Origin: Pseudo-nitzschia pungens
Lineage: Eukaryota > Bacillariophyta > Bacillariophyceae > Bacillariales > Bacillariaceae
Length of the DNA stretch: 64,000 bases
Assembly: GCA_037355855.1 (NCBI GenBank)
Contig: CM074767.1
Location: 558,001 to 622,000, forward strand
Direction: 5' to 3'
Both the position numbers and the translations under genes were made by a program. The notes under the pieces were generated by a model. It ran no database searches. It saw only the letters and a list, made by a program, of their open reading frames with translations, and was not told the DNA's origin. Below, in pieces: positions 23,663 through 33,614 of this stretch (position 1 is its first letter; every line of letters begins with the position of its first letter).

Positions 23663-25330
23663 TCAGTCCTCTGTGGTTTCGAACCAGTCGAGTGCCGGTT
23701 CCACCACCTCGCTGCAGTATTCGTGAAAGGCCCAGGCCCGGTGCAGGGCCTTGGCCAGCGGCGAAAATCCCGGAGTCAGATCAAAGGTCCCCCACAGCAG
23801 CATCGGAGAAGAAGATTCGGATGGATCCTTCGCTGCGGCTCGCAACGAAGCGGAACGCCGTCTCAGTGATTCCGGGATCGGGGGGAGGTCGCTCTTGGCC
23901 GAAGAAGAAGAAGAAGAAGAAGAAGAAGAACCACCACCACCACCGACACCCAGAAAAAAGTCCCTCCAGTTGGAACGGGTGGGATCCTTGATCAACAGGT
24001 GGGTATCGAGATCGATGTGTCCGTGCTTGACCAGTACGTCCACCACCACGGTGGCGGCCTCGAGTGTCATCGACGGAACCCGATTCCACAGGTAATCGGG
24101 AGTCACCGGGAGAGACACGCAGGAGGTTTCGTCCAGCATCACTGCCAGGTTGCTTCCATCATTCGTATTGGTGTTGGTGTTGGTGTTGGTGTTGGTAGTG
24201 CGATCGGTCACGTACCGGTAATTCTCGCGGTTCCTCGCTGCGGTGCCCCTATCCCGCGTCATGGGTGCGAGGTAGATCTTGTGTTTCTGTCCCGTCGGAG
24301 CGCTGTTGTTGGAAGACGACGAAGACGACAAAGACGACGACGACGACGACGAAACCACGGGCGGTAGCGCCAGCAGCTTGTCCAGCACCGAATCATTCAA
24401 TCCCATGACCATGACCACTCCCGACCGGGCGATCCCTTCCGCTACCATCTTGGCGGCCATGGCTCCACCGGAAGACGCCCCGATCGCATAGACGACGGAA
24501 GAGGAATCCATAGACGAAGCAAAAGAAGCCTCGTCGTCGCGGTTCCGTCCGTGCCGTCCCCACACCCGAACCCTCGTTTCGCGAATGGCAAGCCGGATGC
24601 GGGCCAGGTCCCGATCGCCCCCCCAGCAGCCGCTCCTGGCGTTGAACGAGCTCACCGCCAGGGCGACGTATCCCTTCTCGAGAACGAGGCGTGCGATCCG
24701 CTCTTCCTCCGCCATGCCGACGCACGCCGGGCACAGCTCCGGATGCGGCTCGAAAAACTTGAGAGCTGTGTGGCTGCAGCCGTGAAGCATCACCACGATG
24801 CCCCTCGGTGTCGGAACCCCGTCGATGTCGGACAGCGACGACGACGGAACGGCGTAGACCGCGGATATTTTGGGACCGCTGCTGTCGCTGTCGCCGTTGC
24901 TGTTATAGCTGTTGCTATTTCGATTGCTATTTCGATTGCTATTGCTGCTCATTTTGCCGTTCGAGTAGTCATCCTTCCACTCGATCTCCATGTGGGTTCC
25001 GTAGACAGGGTACGCCTCGGGCGAGAGCAGGGGATCGGATGCTCGGTCTGGCAGCGAACGCGGAGCGGTTTCGTGTTCGTGTTCGTTTTTGCGTTCGTGC
25101 TCGTTTTTGCGTTCGTGCATCGAGTCCGCCACCCGGTGGATGCGATAAAAGCCGATCCAATACGCAGCAATCCACAAAATCTGGATCGCCATGCCCCGCT
25201 GGATCCAAACCGACAAGCGCCAGGATTTCGATTTCGATTTCGATTTCGATTTCGATTTCGATTTCGATTTCGATTGCGACCGAACGCGCAAAAAGGATGA
25301 TTTCCTCTGGGAGGACCAAGCGGCAAACAT
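23663..25330 (-). CDS. Alpha/beta hydrolase, membrane-anchored
   Basis: 555 aa from ATG 25330; the frame stays open to an ATG at 25723, which would add 131 Arg/Ser-rich residues that look like leader. N-terminal SK dipeptide repeats (25225-25275) are followed by a hydrophobic segment MAIQILWIAAYWIGFYRI that could anchor the protein. The hydrolase core shows VVMLHGCSH (oxyanion region), a CPAC pair, YVALAVSSFNARSGCWGG, and the nucleophile elbow GASSGGAMAAK (about residue 285). Poly-Ser and Asn-Thr runs (about residues 320-400) and a Gly/Ser run near the C-terminus are inserted between blocks. Acid and His of the triad cannot be assigned with confidence; LVKHGHID (about residue 445) is a candidate for His. 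Esterase/peptidase-like, substrate unknown. Confidence 0.72.
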   Translation of the reverse strand: MFAAWSSQRKSSFLRVRSQSKSKSKSKSKSKSKSKSWRLSVWIQRGMAIQILWIAAYWIGFYRIHRVADSMHERKNEHERKNEHEHETAPRSLPDRASDPLLSPEAYPVYGTHMEIEWKDDYSNGKMSSNSNRNSNRNSNSYNSNGDSDSSGPKISAVYAVPSSSLSDIDGVPTPRGIVVMLHGCSHTALKFFEPHPELCPACVGMAEEERIARLVLEKGYVALAVSSFNARSGCWGGDRDLARIRLAIRETRVRVWGRHGRNRDDEASFASSMDSSSVVYAIGASSGGAMAAKMVAEGIARSGVVMVMGLNDSVLDKLLALPPVVSSSSSSSLSSSSSSNNSAPTGQKHKIYLAPMTRDRGTAARNRENYRYVTDRTTNTNTNTNTNTNDGSNLAVMLDETSCVSLPVTPDYLWNRVPSMTLEAATVVVDVLVKHGHIDLDTHLLIKDPTRSNWRDFFLGVGGGGGSSSSSSSSSSAKSDLPPIPESLRRRSASLRAAAKDPSESSSPMLLWGTFDLTPGFSPLAKALHRAWAFHEYCSEVVEPALDWFETTED

Positions 25331-26667
25331 CTTTTCTGTTCTGTTCTGCTCTGCTCTGCTCTCGGACCGAGCCGAGGGATGGAACAAACGAAGCGGTTTG
25401 GCCCGGATTGCTCCGGCGGCTGAGGGGGGCGGCTGACAGGCGCGGATCCCCTTGTTCTGTGCACGGATTCTCCGGTGGGATCCGTTGCGGACGGTTGGTT
25501 GGTCGTTCTTCGTCCCCGGTGTAAGGTTACCGTGCGGTTTCGAGGCTCGCCCGGTTTGGTTTTGAAAGCTTCTCGCTCGTCGCTCGTCGCTTGTCACTCG
25601 TCGCCCGGTCTCGACGAGGTTCGGCCCGGAGCGTTCGTCGTCTCTCGGTGCGCCTCGCAACGAACGCGTCGCAATCCTTACCGTACCGGTACGGGACGCG
25701 AACGCGGCCGGCATCAAACGCATTAAAAATTTAAATCCAAGTCAAATCCTTTTTTTTTCGAGTTCCAAAAATTTCCATCAAACGGTAATCTTAGCTCTAG
25801 TTTTTACTTCGTACTACGGTACGGTACGTAGCCCATTACTACTACTAGTAGTAGCAGTAATTACTCGTACGATTCGAATTCATCTCGGGATGACTCCTTA
25901 GGATGACTGAGATATTCAACTTCAAAACCAACGATTGATGCGAAGCATTATGGAACTGGTGCTACCAATATTCGTACCGGTAGTGGTGAGACAACCCATC
26001 ATTATTTCCAATTGGGGACGATTTGCTACTACTGTTGGATAGAAACCAGTTGGTAACTTACTGTTGGTCTTCTTACATTAATTAAACTACTCGTGGGTAC
26101 TACTAGTACTAGTAGTATCATGTCTCTAGTCAGAATGATTGATTCATTTGGTTCCAAAAGAGTTCTGGTACTACTAGTGCCACTACAACAACAACTAGTA
26201 GTAGTATTTTGTCCAGTGTCGTGCAAGAACCCCTGGTACTAGCAAAAGCAACAACAAGGTCGTCTTGTGCCACTCTACTCGTACTACTACTACTACTACT
26301 AGTAGTGTAGAATTTCTTACGAGAACCGCCACCAATGATCACCAAACGTCACGCGTGGGAGAGAACGGCGGGTTTCCCCTTCTGTTTTAACTGCGGGTGC
26401 AGCGCACACCCGATGGCATGAATGATGCCGCTTCTCGGTTCTCACCCGCATCGATGGTGCTTGGCAATTAGCATCGTGGGTTCTATTTTCTTCCGTGCTC
26501 CCGGGGAGAGCGCAAATGATGTCATGTCATGTCATGTCATGCCATGTGATGTCATGCCATGTCATGCCATGCCATTCCATTCCATTCCGTGCCGCATCGA
26601 CGAGTCATCACGTGATTTCCTTGCGATCATCGTGCGAGCGAGCGAGCGAGCGCGTGGTGGTTCGACG
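25331..26667. other. Intergenic between divergent start and convergent end
   Basis: No gene supported. Contains the open upstream extension of the hydrolase frame (25331-25723), CTA/TAG palindromes (25837-25855, 26280-26308) and a GTCAT/CCATG pentanucleotide tract (about 26518-26590). Confidence 0.55.
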
Positions 26668-29600
26668 TTACAAGGTTTCGATTTCGGTGTCGAAGCACGA
26701 GTCGCACTTCCGGGGGCAGATCGCCTCGACGAGGGTCGTCTTTTTCCGGTAGACGACTTCTCGCGGACAAGATTCCGGAGAAATGTCCTTGCATTTTAGC
26801 TTGCCGTCCTCGAAGAGGAAGCGCAGCTTCGAGTTTTTGCACAGGCACCGCAAATTGCAGGACGAGGGGCAAAACTTTCGGACCTTCTTTTTGGCTACCG
26901 CGTCCCGTTTGCCGCACCGGTTCTCGGGCGATTCGGCGACCCAGGCGCAATCCTTGGAAGGATCGTCCGGCAGGTGGTAGCCCGGGGTGTCGAGGGCGCA
27001 GACCCCGGGTCCCTCCGACGGCGCGCCCGACGGGGCGTCCGACGGGGAAGCGCTCTGGCAGACCTTCTTGCAGGCTCCCGGGCAAAACACCCGGACGCGC
27101 TTTTTCGTGATCTTGTCCTTTTTCCGGCACCTGACTCTGGGCTGCTTGCCGACCCAGGCGCAATCCTTCTTCTTTTTTCCGTTGAAACGGAACGAATCGT
27201 CGTTCCTGCACGCATTATAGGTGGTGGGTGCCATGGACGGCGCGGCGCTTCTCAAATCTTCGCATTCCGCTTTGCACTCCAGGGGACAAAAGAACTTGAC
27301 CTTTTTGCCTCGCACCTTGTCTTCCTTCGCGCACCTCCGCAAGGGGTTTTTGGCGGCCCAGCTGCAACCTTTCGTTGCATCGCCGTTTAGGAAGAAGGTA
27401 TTGTCGTTGATGCAATACGGGGTGGGAGCTGCTGTTGGCGTTACACTGGGACTCAAAGTGGGCGAAACGGACGGCGATCTGCTGGGACTCGAACTAGGGA
27501 ACGAGCTCTCGCTGGGTTGCGGAGTCGGTTCCGTGCTTGGTTCGATACTGAGGCTCGGCAGATGGCTCACGGTGGGCTCGAGACTCGGTGCATCACTCGG
27601 TTCCGACGACGGCAAATCGCTTGGAGCGGAGCTCGGTTCCTCGCTTGGTGGCAACACTACAACGGCACCTTGCAAGCCGGTATCCGCGAGGGTTTCTACA
27701 AATGCTCCCGTGGTAACATCCTCTTCGATAGTCGACGTTACCTCGACTGGAACGACCCCAGTGGATGGTGGGGCTGTGATGCTAATCCAGATTTCAAAAC
27801 AATCCTTGTTAGAAAGATCGACGTCTTCTATTTCATCGCAAGAAATCAGGTTCACCTCCACGTCTGTTTCCACATCATTTCTCGACACCAATGCATACAA
27901 GAGTCCCTTGGACGCAACAACGTTTTCGATTTGCTCGCCAGGCCGCACGTCATTCTGCGCGACAGGCGACTGGGTAGGCGCCTCTTTTCCCAACGACGCA
28001 AGCACTCCAGCCTTTACCGAATCTTTCGTGGTACCTTCGTCGAATGCTGAAAGAAGCTTTGTCTTTGATGATGGTGTCGGGGTGGGCGCAACCGAAGGAC
28101 GGTCAGAAGGCTCTTCAGAAGGAAGAACCGATGGACCAGAGGAAGGCGTTTCAGAGGGGACTGTCGATGGAGAAACGGAAGGTAGTGCGGAAGGAGCTCT
28201 CGTCTCACCCTCTCTGGTCGGACGAAGGCTGACAGACGGCTGGTCAGTAGGCTTGGAGGATGGAATCAAGCTCGGCTGCTCACTTGGTATCAAGCTCGGC
28301 TGCTCACTTGGTATCAAGCTCGGCTGCTCACTTGGTATCAAGCTCGGCTGCTCACTTGGTATCAAGCTCGGCTGCTCACTTGGTATCAAGCTCGGCTGCT
28401 CACTTGGTATCAAGCTCGGCTGCTCACTTGGTATCAAGCTCGGCTGCTCACTTGGTATCAAGCTCGGCTGCTCACTTGGTATCAAGCTCGGCTGCTCACT
28501 TGGTACCAAGCTCGGCTCCTCACTTGGTATCAAGCTCGGCTCCTCACTTGGTACCAAGCTCGGCTCCTCACTTGGTACCAAGCTCGGCTGCTCACTTGGT
28601 ACCAAGCTCGGCAGGGAGCTTGGCGGCAGACTCCTCGATGGGTTCGCGCTCGGTGTTCTCGAAGGAGAACGCGATGGAACCCGTGTTTCGTTTTCAGCAG
28701 TTGGAGAGACACTCTCAGAGGGCTTCGCTGATGGAGATAGGCTAGGCTGCTCACTTGGTATCAAGCTCGGCTGCTCACTTGGTATCAAGCTCGGCTGCTC
28801 ACTTGGTATCAAGCTCGGCTGCTCACTTGGTATCAAGCTCGGCTGCTCACTTGGTATCAAGCTCGGTTGCTCACTTGGTATCAAGCTCGGCTGCTCACTT
28901 GGTATCAAGCTCGGCTGCTCACTTGGTATCAAGCTCGGCTGCTCACTTGGTATCAAGCTCGGCTGCTCACTTGGTATCAAGCTCGGCTGCTCACTTGGTA
29001 TCAAGCTCGGCTGCTCACTTGGTATCAAGCTCGGCTGCTCACTTGGTATCAAGCTCGGCTGCTCACTTGGTACCAAGCTCGGCTGCTCACTTGGTACCAA
29101 GCTCGGCTGCTCACTTGGTACCAAGCTCGGCTGCTCACTTGGTGCCAAGCTCGGCTGCTCACTTTGTTCGATCTCAATAGTCTGGCTGAAAGTTGCGGAA
29201 TTAATAACGGTTAGCTCGAAGTGAAAATCGAAAAAGTTAATCATCTCGCCTCCGTTTGTCTCGATTGAAACTCGAACGCCTTTCACGAAGTGAAATGAAA
29301 AAAAAAGAAAAATGGAAAGGAATAGAAAAATACAACGAGATAGGAAGTCGATGAGAGCTTACAACACCCAACTATTCGAGTCAAGGGTTGCACGATGGCA
29401 CAATGTGCGTCATTCTCAGCAGCTACTTGGAAGAATGAACTGACTCGTGCTTACAAAATCGAAGCTCCCCATTGCCATCATTCTGATTGGGAAAGTAGAT
29501 TTGGGTGGCCATCTGGCCGTCAAAATGCTCGACCGAAAATTCGGCAGCACCTGAAGAATGTGACGCAGAACAAAACAGCAGAGATAGTGTGTAGTGAGCA

Positions 29601-30254
29601 AACTTGTCAAGCCGATACTGTCCTTCGTTGTGAGATCGGTTCCCGGTCAAACACTCGAAACACCAAAGCAATGAATACCACGACGATGGGCTTCCCGACT
29701 CAAATCGATTTCGATTTCGAAGTCAACGCCAAAGCACGAACAAGGATTTGTGGATTGATTCCACTCGAAAGAGTCCGCTAGAATGGAACTTGTGCCTGCA
29801 TCATGCGTCGCCGCCGGACGCATAACACGAGTTCCCATCTACGCACGTCACACGTACGCACGCACTTACCTATCACTCCATCGGAAGTGCGCTTGTCGTA
29901 GTTGTCGGCGTCATAATGCTTAAAGGCTCCGGTTTTGATTTCGTTCTGTTCCGAGCTCTCGAGGCGTGTACCCTTCCTGCAGTATTCCCCCGGTGGCACG
30001 TTCCCGTACATGTCGACGTGGATCTCTGCGAAGTCATTGTTCCTTCGGAATCGCTCCTCATGCGTCTCGAAGAAGACCTTTCCATTTAATGGGTGGAGCG
30101 AATGCACCTTGGCGCTTGGGGTATCCTCGCTTCCTTCGATCCCGGCTCTGTAGATGTCATATAGACCAATACCATCCTTCTGGCCCATGGTAGGCCGGCC
30201 ACCCTGGCCGAACGAGATGGCACCAAGGATGAGAGAAGCGAATCTCATTTTCAA
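26668..30254 (-). CDS. Secreted SEQPSLIP-repeat protein with cysteine modules
   Basis: Three exons: 30254-29870, 29550-29455 and 29279-26668. Introns 29869-29551 (GTAAGT) and 29454-29280 (GTAAGC) are both phase 1, and the joined frame gives 1030 aa. ATG 30254 begins a signal peptide (MKMRFASLILGAISFGQG). A globular N-terminal region of ~200 residues (GKVFFETHEERFRRNNDFAE, GEYCRKG) precedes two blocks of the octapeptide SEQPSLIP (about 18 and 15 copies), then Ser/Pro-rich sequence. Between these lies another folded part (NDVRPGEQIENVVASKGLLY, with ISCDEIEDVDLSNKDCFEIW). The C-terminus has three modules of the form CxxDxxFxF..CxWVxxxPxxRCxKxD..KKVRxFCPxxCxxxC plus a shorter Cys-rich end. SxxPS repeats and such modules are common in diatom secreted or cell-wall proteins; role here is inferred as extracellular or frustule-associated. 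Confidence 0.82.
28255..29170. repeat. 24-bp coding minisatellite (two blocks)
   Basis: Unit AAGCTCGGCTGCTCACTTGG + TATC, encoding SEQPSLIP on the minus strand. About 15 copies lie at 28255-28620 and 18 at 28740-29170, separated by non-repeated coding sequence. Because 24 is divisible by 3 and the unit lacks stops in several frames, long open frames also appear on the plus strand; these are shadows. Confidence 0.93.
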
Positions 30255-32069
30255 ATGGAGATTGAATAGGCTCGGAGTGGAGCAGAAGAGATTACCAGAG
30301 AATGTATAGGTGGGTTGGGAAGGATGTCATGCGAAATACGAAGTACTCGTATGCCATGAAGGAAAGGGAAACATTGGAGTGTGGAAACCGACAGTAATCG
30401 GCACCACCGGAGAGAAGATGCAACGTTGAAATAATTAGGTGTATGAATAAATAATAATCCCGTTGTTATCATAGGCGATTCACGCGGAAAAATCGAGAGA
30501 AACTATAGACATATTAAATTTATTAAGCAAACACTATTCGCTTATTTTTTCCTATAAATAGCCTTTAAAATGACATAGAGCTCGTAAAGAAATTTTCAAT
30601 AATTATTTAATGAAGAGAATTTTAAGAAAATAAGAATTTTGAAAAAGGATAGATAAATGGATAATCTGATATAGTATCGTGATATTTGTGAATAATTAAT
30701 GGATTGTATTCAAAGAAAAAAGAAGCCTAAAAGTGGTCATTAAAGATACAATCTTCGTCTATATACTAGTTTGGTTTTAAGTACCTACTTTGTTTTTCTA
30801 GAATCTAAAGTACTTCATTTTTTGACCTTGCCGGACCAAAACTACTTGTTGATTGAAACGAAATAAGATCCGTTGAAAGTAAGGTTTACCTTACTACCTC
30901 CGGTCCAGAATCATTTGATGAATTGATTGAAAATCGATCCCAAGTTCAAAAATGTTCGCTGGATTGACCAGTCTTATGGACCGGAGGTAGTATCAATTTT
31001 AAGAATGGTTTCTACTACGTAACCTTACTCGTACTCGTACCATAGATTTCTTTCAATCTCTTGTCACTCGGAATTTATTTGACGTTCTAGCATAAACCTC
31101 GGACGTCCCAGAACTAAGACAATAAAGAATATTCTTTTATCAAAAGATCCCAACTGAATTTCTAAAACAATCTCTGCGACCTGCGAACTTTGGCTCTCGA
31201 TTGTAAAAGTACTAGTACTTCGTATTCATTAGTTTATGTCCGCTCATAAAAATGTGTTAAAGACATAAGTTCGGTTACGGTATTTACAAGTTGAGCCTCA
31301 GTTTTGTGTCAGACTTCCTTTTCTAAAGAATTCCTGGGGAAAACCGTGCCCCTACTAGAAACAAATGCTATCCGGTACGAGTACCATCACGGTACAAACT
31401 GGAACAAATCAAAAATTCCCGCATAGCATTTTTTGATCGTTGCAAAATTTTTTGGCTGCGGGATTTTTTTGTTTTCCGAACGCTACAGGAGCGTTTTTAA
31501 CACTGGACGGAGTGGTTTTAACTCGAAAGGAGTGTTTTAGGGGTTTGATGGCTTGCCGCAGGGGAAATTTTTTTGGGAAATTGTTTGACAATAGAAAGAT
31601 AGTATTGCTCATCAGCAAGGGAGAGAGAGATTAACAAGAGCATTAACAGCAGCAGCAGGTGAGGTGTTGGCTAAGGGTAAAGTAAAAAAGGTATCATGCA
31701 GTCGTTATTGCATACACCAAGATACTACATGAACTTCCCTGGAGAAAGCATAGTAGTAGTAGTAGTACTGCTATATCATGGTATGCTTGGGAATGTACCA
31801 ATTACCCATGGTATATAACCATAATGTTGGGCCTAATAGTGGCATATACCATAAATACTAATGAAAGATCTATGTATTTATGTATATTATGCATCTAAAT
31901 ATTTATTTAGTATGTGGTACATCTTTGGTAGTGCCTGAGGGGAGCTCATTGATTCAAGTCCTATGGAGATGATGATTTTGTTTTTGGAGAAATGTTTTTT
32001 CCATATGCTGCTGGGTTAATCTTGAAGTGCTGACAGTTAAACTCTTGCTACTTTTTGGGGAGCTTGCCC
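30255..32069. other. AT-rich gene-free region
   Basis: No gene supported. The segment from about 30475 to 30830 is strikingly AT-rich. A CCGGTCCA / TGGACCGG pair lies at 30899-30907 and 30977-30985. TAG runs occur near 31752. Confidence 0.6.
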
Positions 32070-32880
32070 ATGCACAGGTTGAGGAATATTCACACTGGAA
32101 TCACACTAATATGAACCAGAGTCACTCAGATTTTTAATTTGACAATATTAGTTAGTGAATTCCTCAGTACTGGACCAATATTAATCAATCAGTGTTGACA
32201 TCAAAACTAGGTGCGAAAGGAGGTCTGGGAGGCGACCATGTCCCAATTTTGTCACTGACCAAGGCTCTTGGGGTCTGTAGCAAGTTGTTGCTGGTGGTTG
32301 GGATCCTCCTCATCGTCATGGTGGAGTGGAGAAATTAATAAAAAAATCTTGTTGAAACAGCAACAGCAGCAACAAAAGGGGACAGTTTGTAGGTTGAGAA
32401 ATATTCACACTGGAATCATGCAAATGTGGATCAGATTCACTCACATCTTTCATTTGATGGAATATTCTAGTAGCAGATTCTCCAGTAGTGGACCCAGTAT
32501 TAATTAATCAGTATTGACATCCAAACTATCAATGATTTTTGAATGCTTCTTTTCAAATACTGTTGCCTGTGCATGGATTGAGGAATATTCCTGCAAATAT
32601 AGGCCAGATCCATTCAGATTTTTGATTTGACAGTATTTTCTAGTAAATTCTTCAGTACTGGACCAAATATTCATTAATAAATGGTGACATCCAAACTATC
32701 GGTAATTTTTTAATATTTCTTTTCAAATAGTCTCCCCTATACATAGATTCAGGAATATGCACATTAGAATCCTACAAATAAGGACCAGATCCGGCGAGAT
32801 ATTGGGTGTGGTGGAATTTTCTAGCGCATTCTCCAGTGAAGGGCCAAAATATTAATCAGTGAGTGGTGACATCATGAGTA
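32070..32880. repeat. Degenerate ~130-bp repeat, four copies
   Basis: The pattern TGAGGAATATTC, CAGATTCACTCA, GATTTGACAATATT, CTCCAGTACTGGACC, ATTAATCA, TGACATCCAAACTA recurs at about 32077-32205, 32391-32524, 32577-32702 and 32748-32878 with considerable divergence. Confidence 0.8.
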
Positions 32881-33179
32881 ACAAAACGTTTGCTTGGTTG
32901 CTTTCGACATTAAATTAAAGACACAACAAAGACATTTACAGAAACAAAAGACATTATCGAAGATGAAAAACGAAATCATATCAGAAACATACAAAATCAT
33001 ATCAGAAACATACATGTGACCGCAAGTAACAACAACAAATTTGAAGTTCTCACTTTTGTTAATTTTAATGATTCAATAAGATACAATACGTTAACCAATA
33101 TCTACTTTGGAGAATCAACTTAAAAACGTTTGTTTACATGTTCATCACTTAGTGGAGTAACAAAACGTTTGCTTGGTTG
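32876..33179. repeat. 25-bp direct repeat pair flanking 254 bp
   Basis: GAGTAACAAAACGTTTGCTT + GGTTG occurs at 32876-32900 and identically at 33155-33179. A partial related word (AAAAACGTTTG) lies at 33122. The enclosed AT-rich segment shows no frame. Confidence 0.85.
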
Positions 33180-33614
33180 GTTTTAACAGTCAACGCCAAT
33201 ACAAGAGCCATCGGAGCAACGAGAGAGGCGAGTCGATCGGACTTGATTCGAACAGTTATTTCGGAACGGAGGAAGTAATTGCTAAAACTATTGATTCCCA
33301 TTCAATGCCTCGTTTGCAAGATGAAGTGATGCTGGTTCTAGATTTTAGGCTCTAGAGATGAAAGTGCACGATTCCTTCAGTGAAACGGGATGGCGTTTCT
33401 GAGGTATCTTGTTGCATCATTATGTTGGGTTTCACTGATTGCTATCATATTCACCAGTCAAGAACTATTGTATATTTCAATAATTTACGTGAATTATAGG
33501 TAAAATGTGTACAATAATTTGTTATTGTTTACAGAATACGACTGTGTTGCAATCGCTCATTTTGCAGCTGCTTCTGGTTGCATCGTCCCAATTGTAACTA
33601 CGAAGCTATGTGTG

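Noticed and set aside
27221..29224. 667-codon plus-strand frame with GIKLGCSL repeats
   Set aside because: Antisense of the 24-bp SEQPSLIP repeats. The minus-strand gene has a signal peptide, closing introns and Cys modules, whereas this frame has none.
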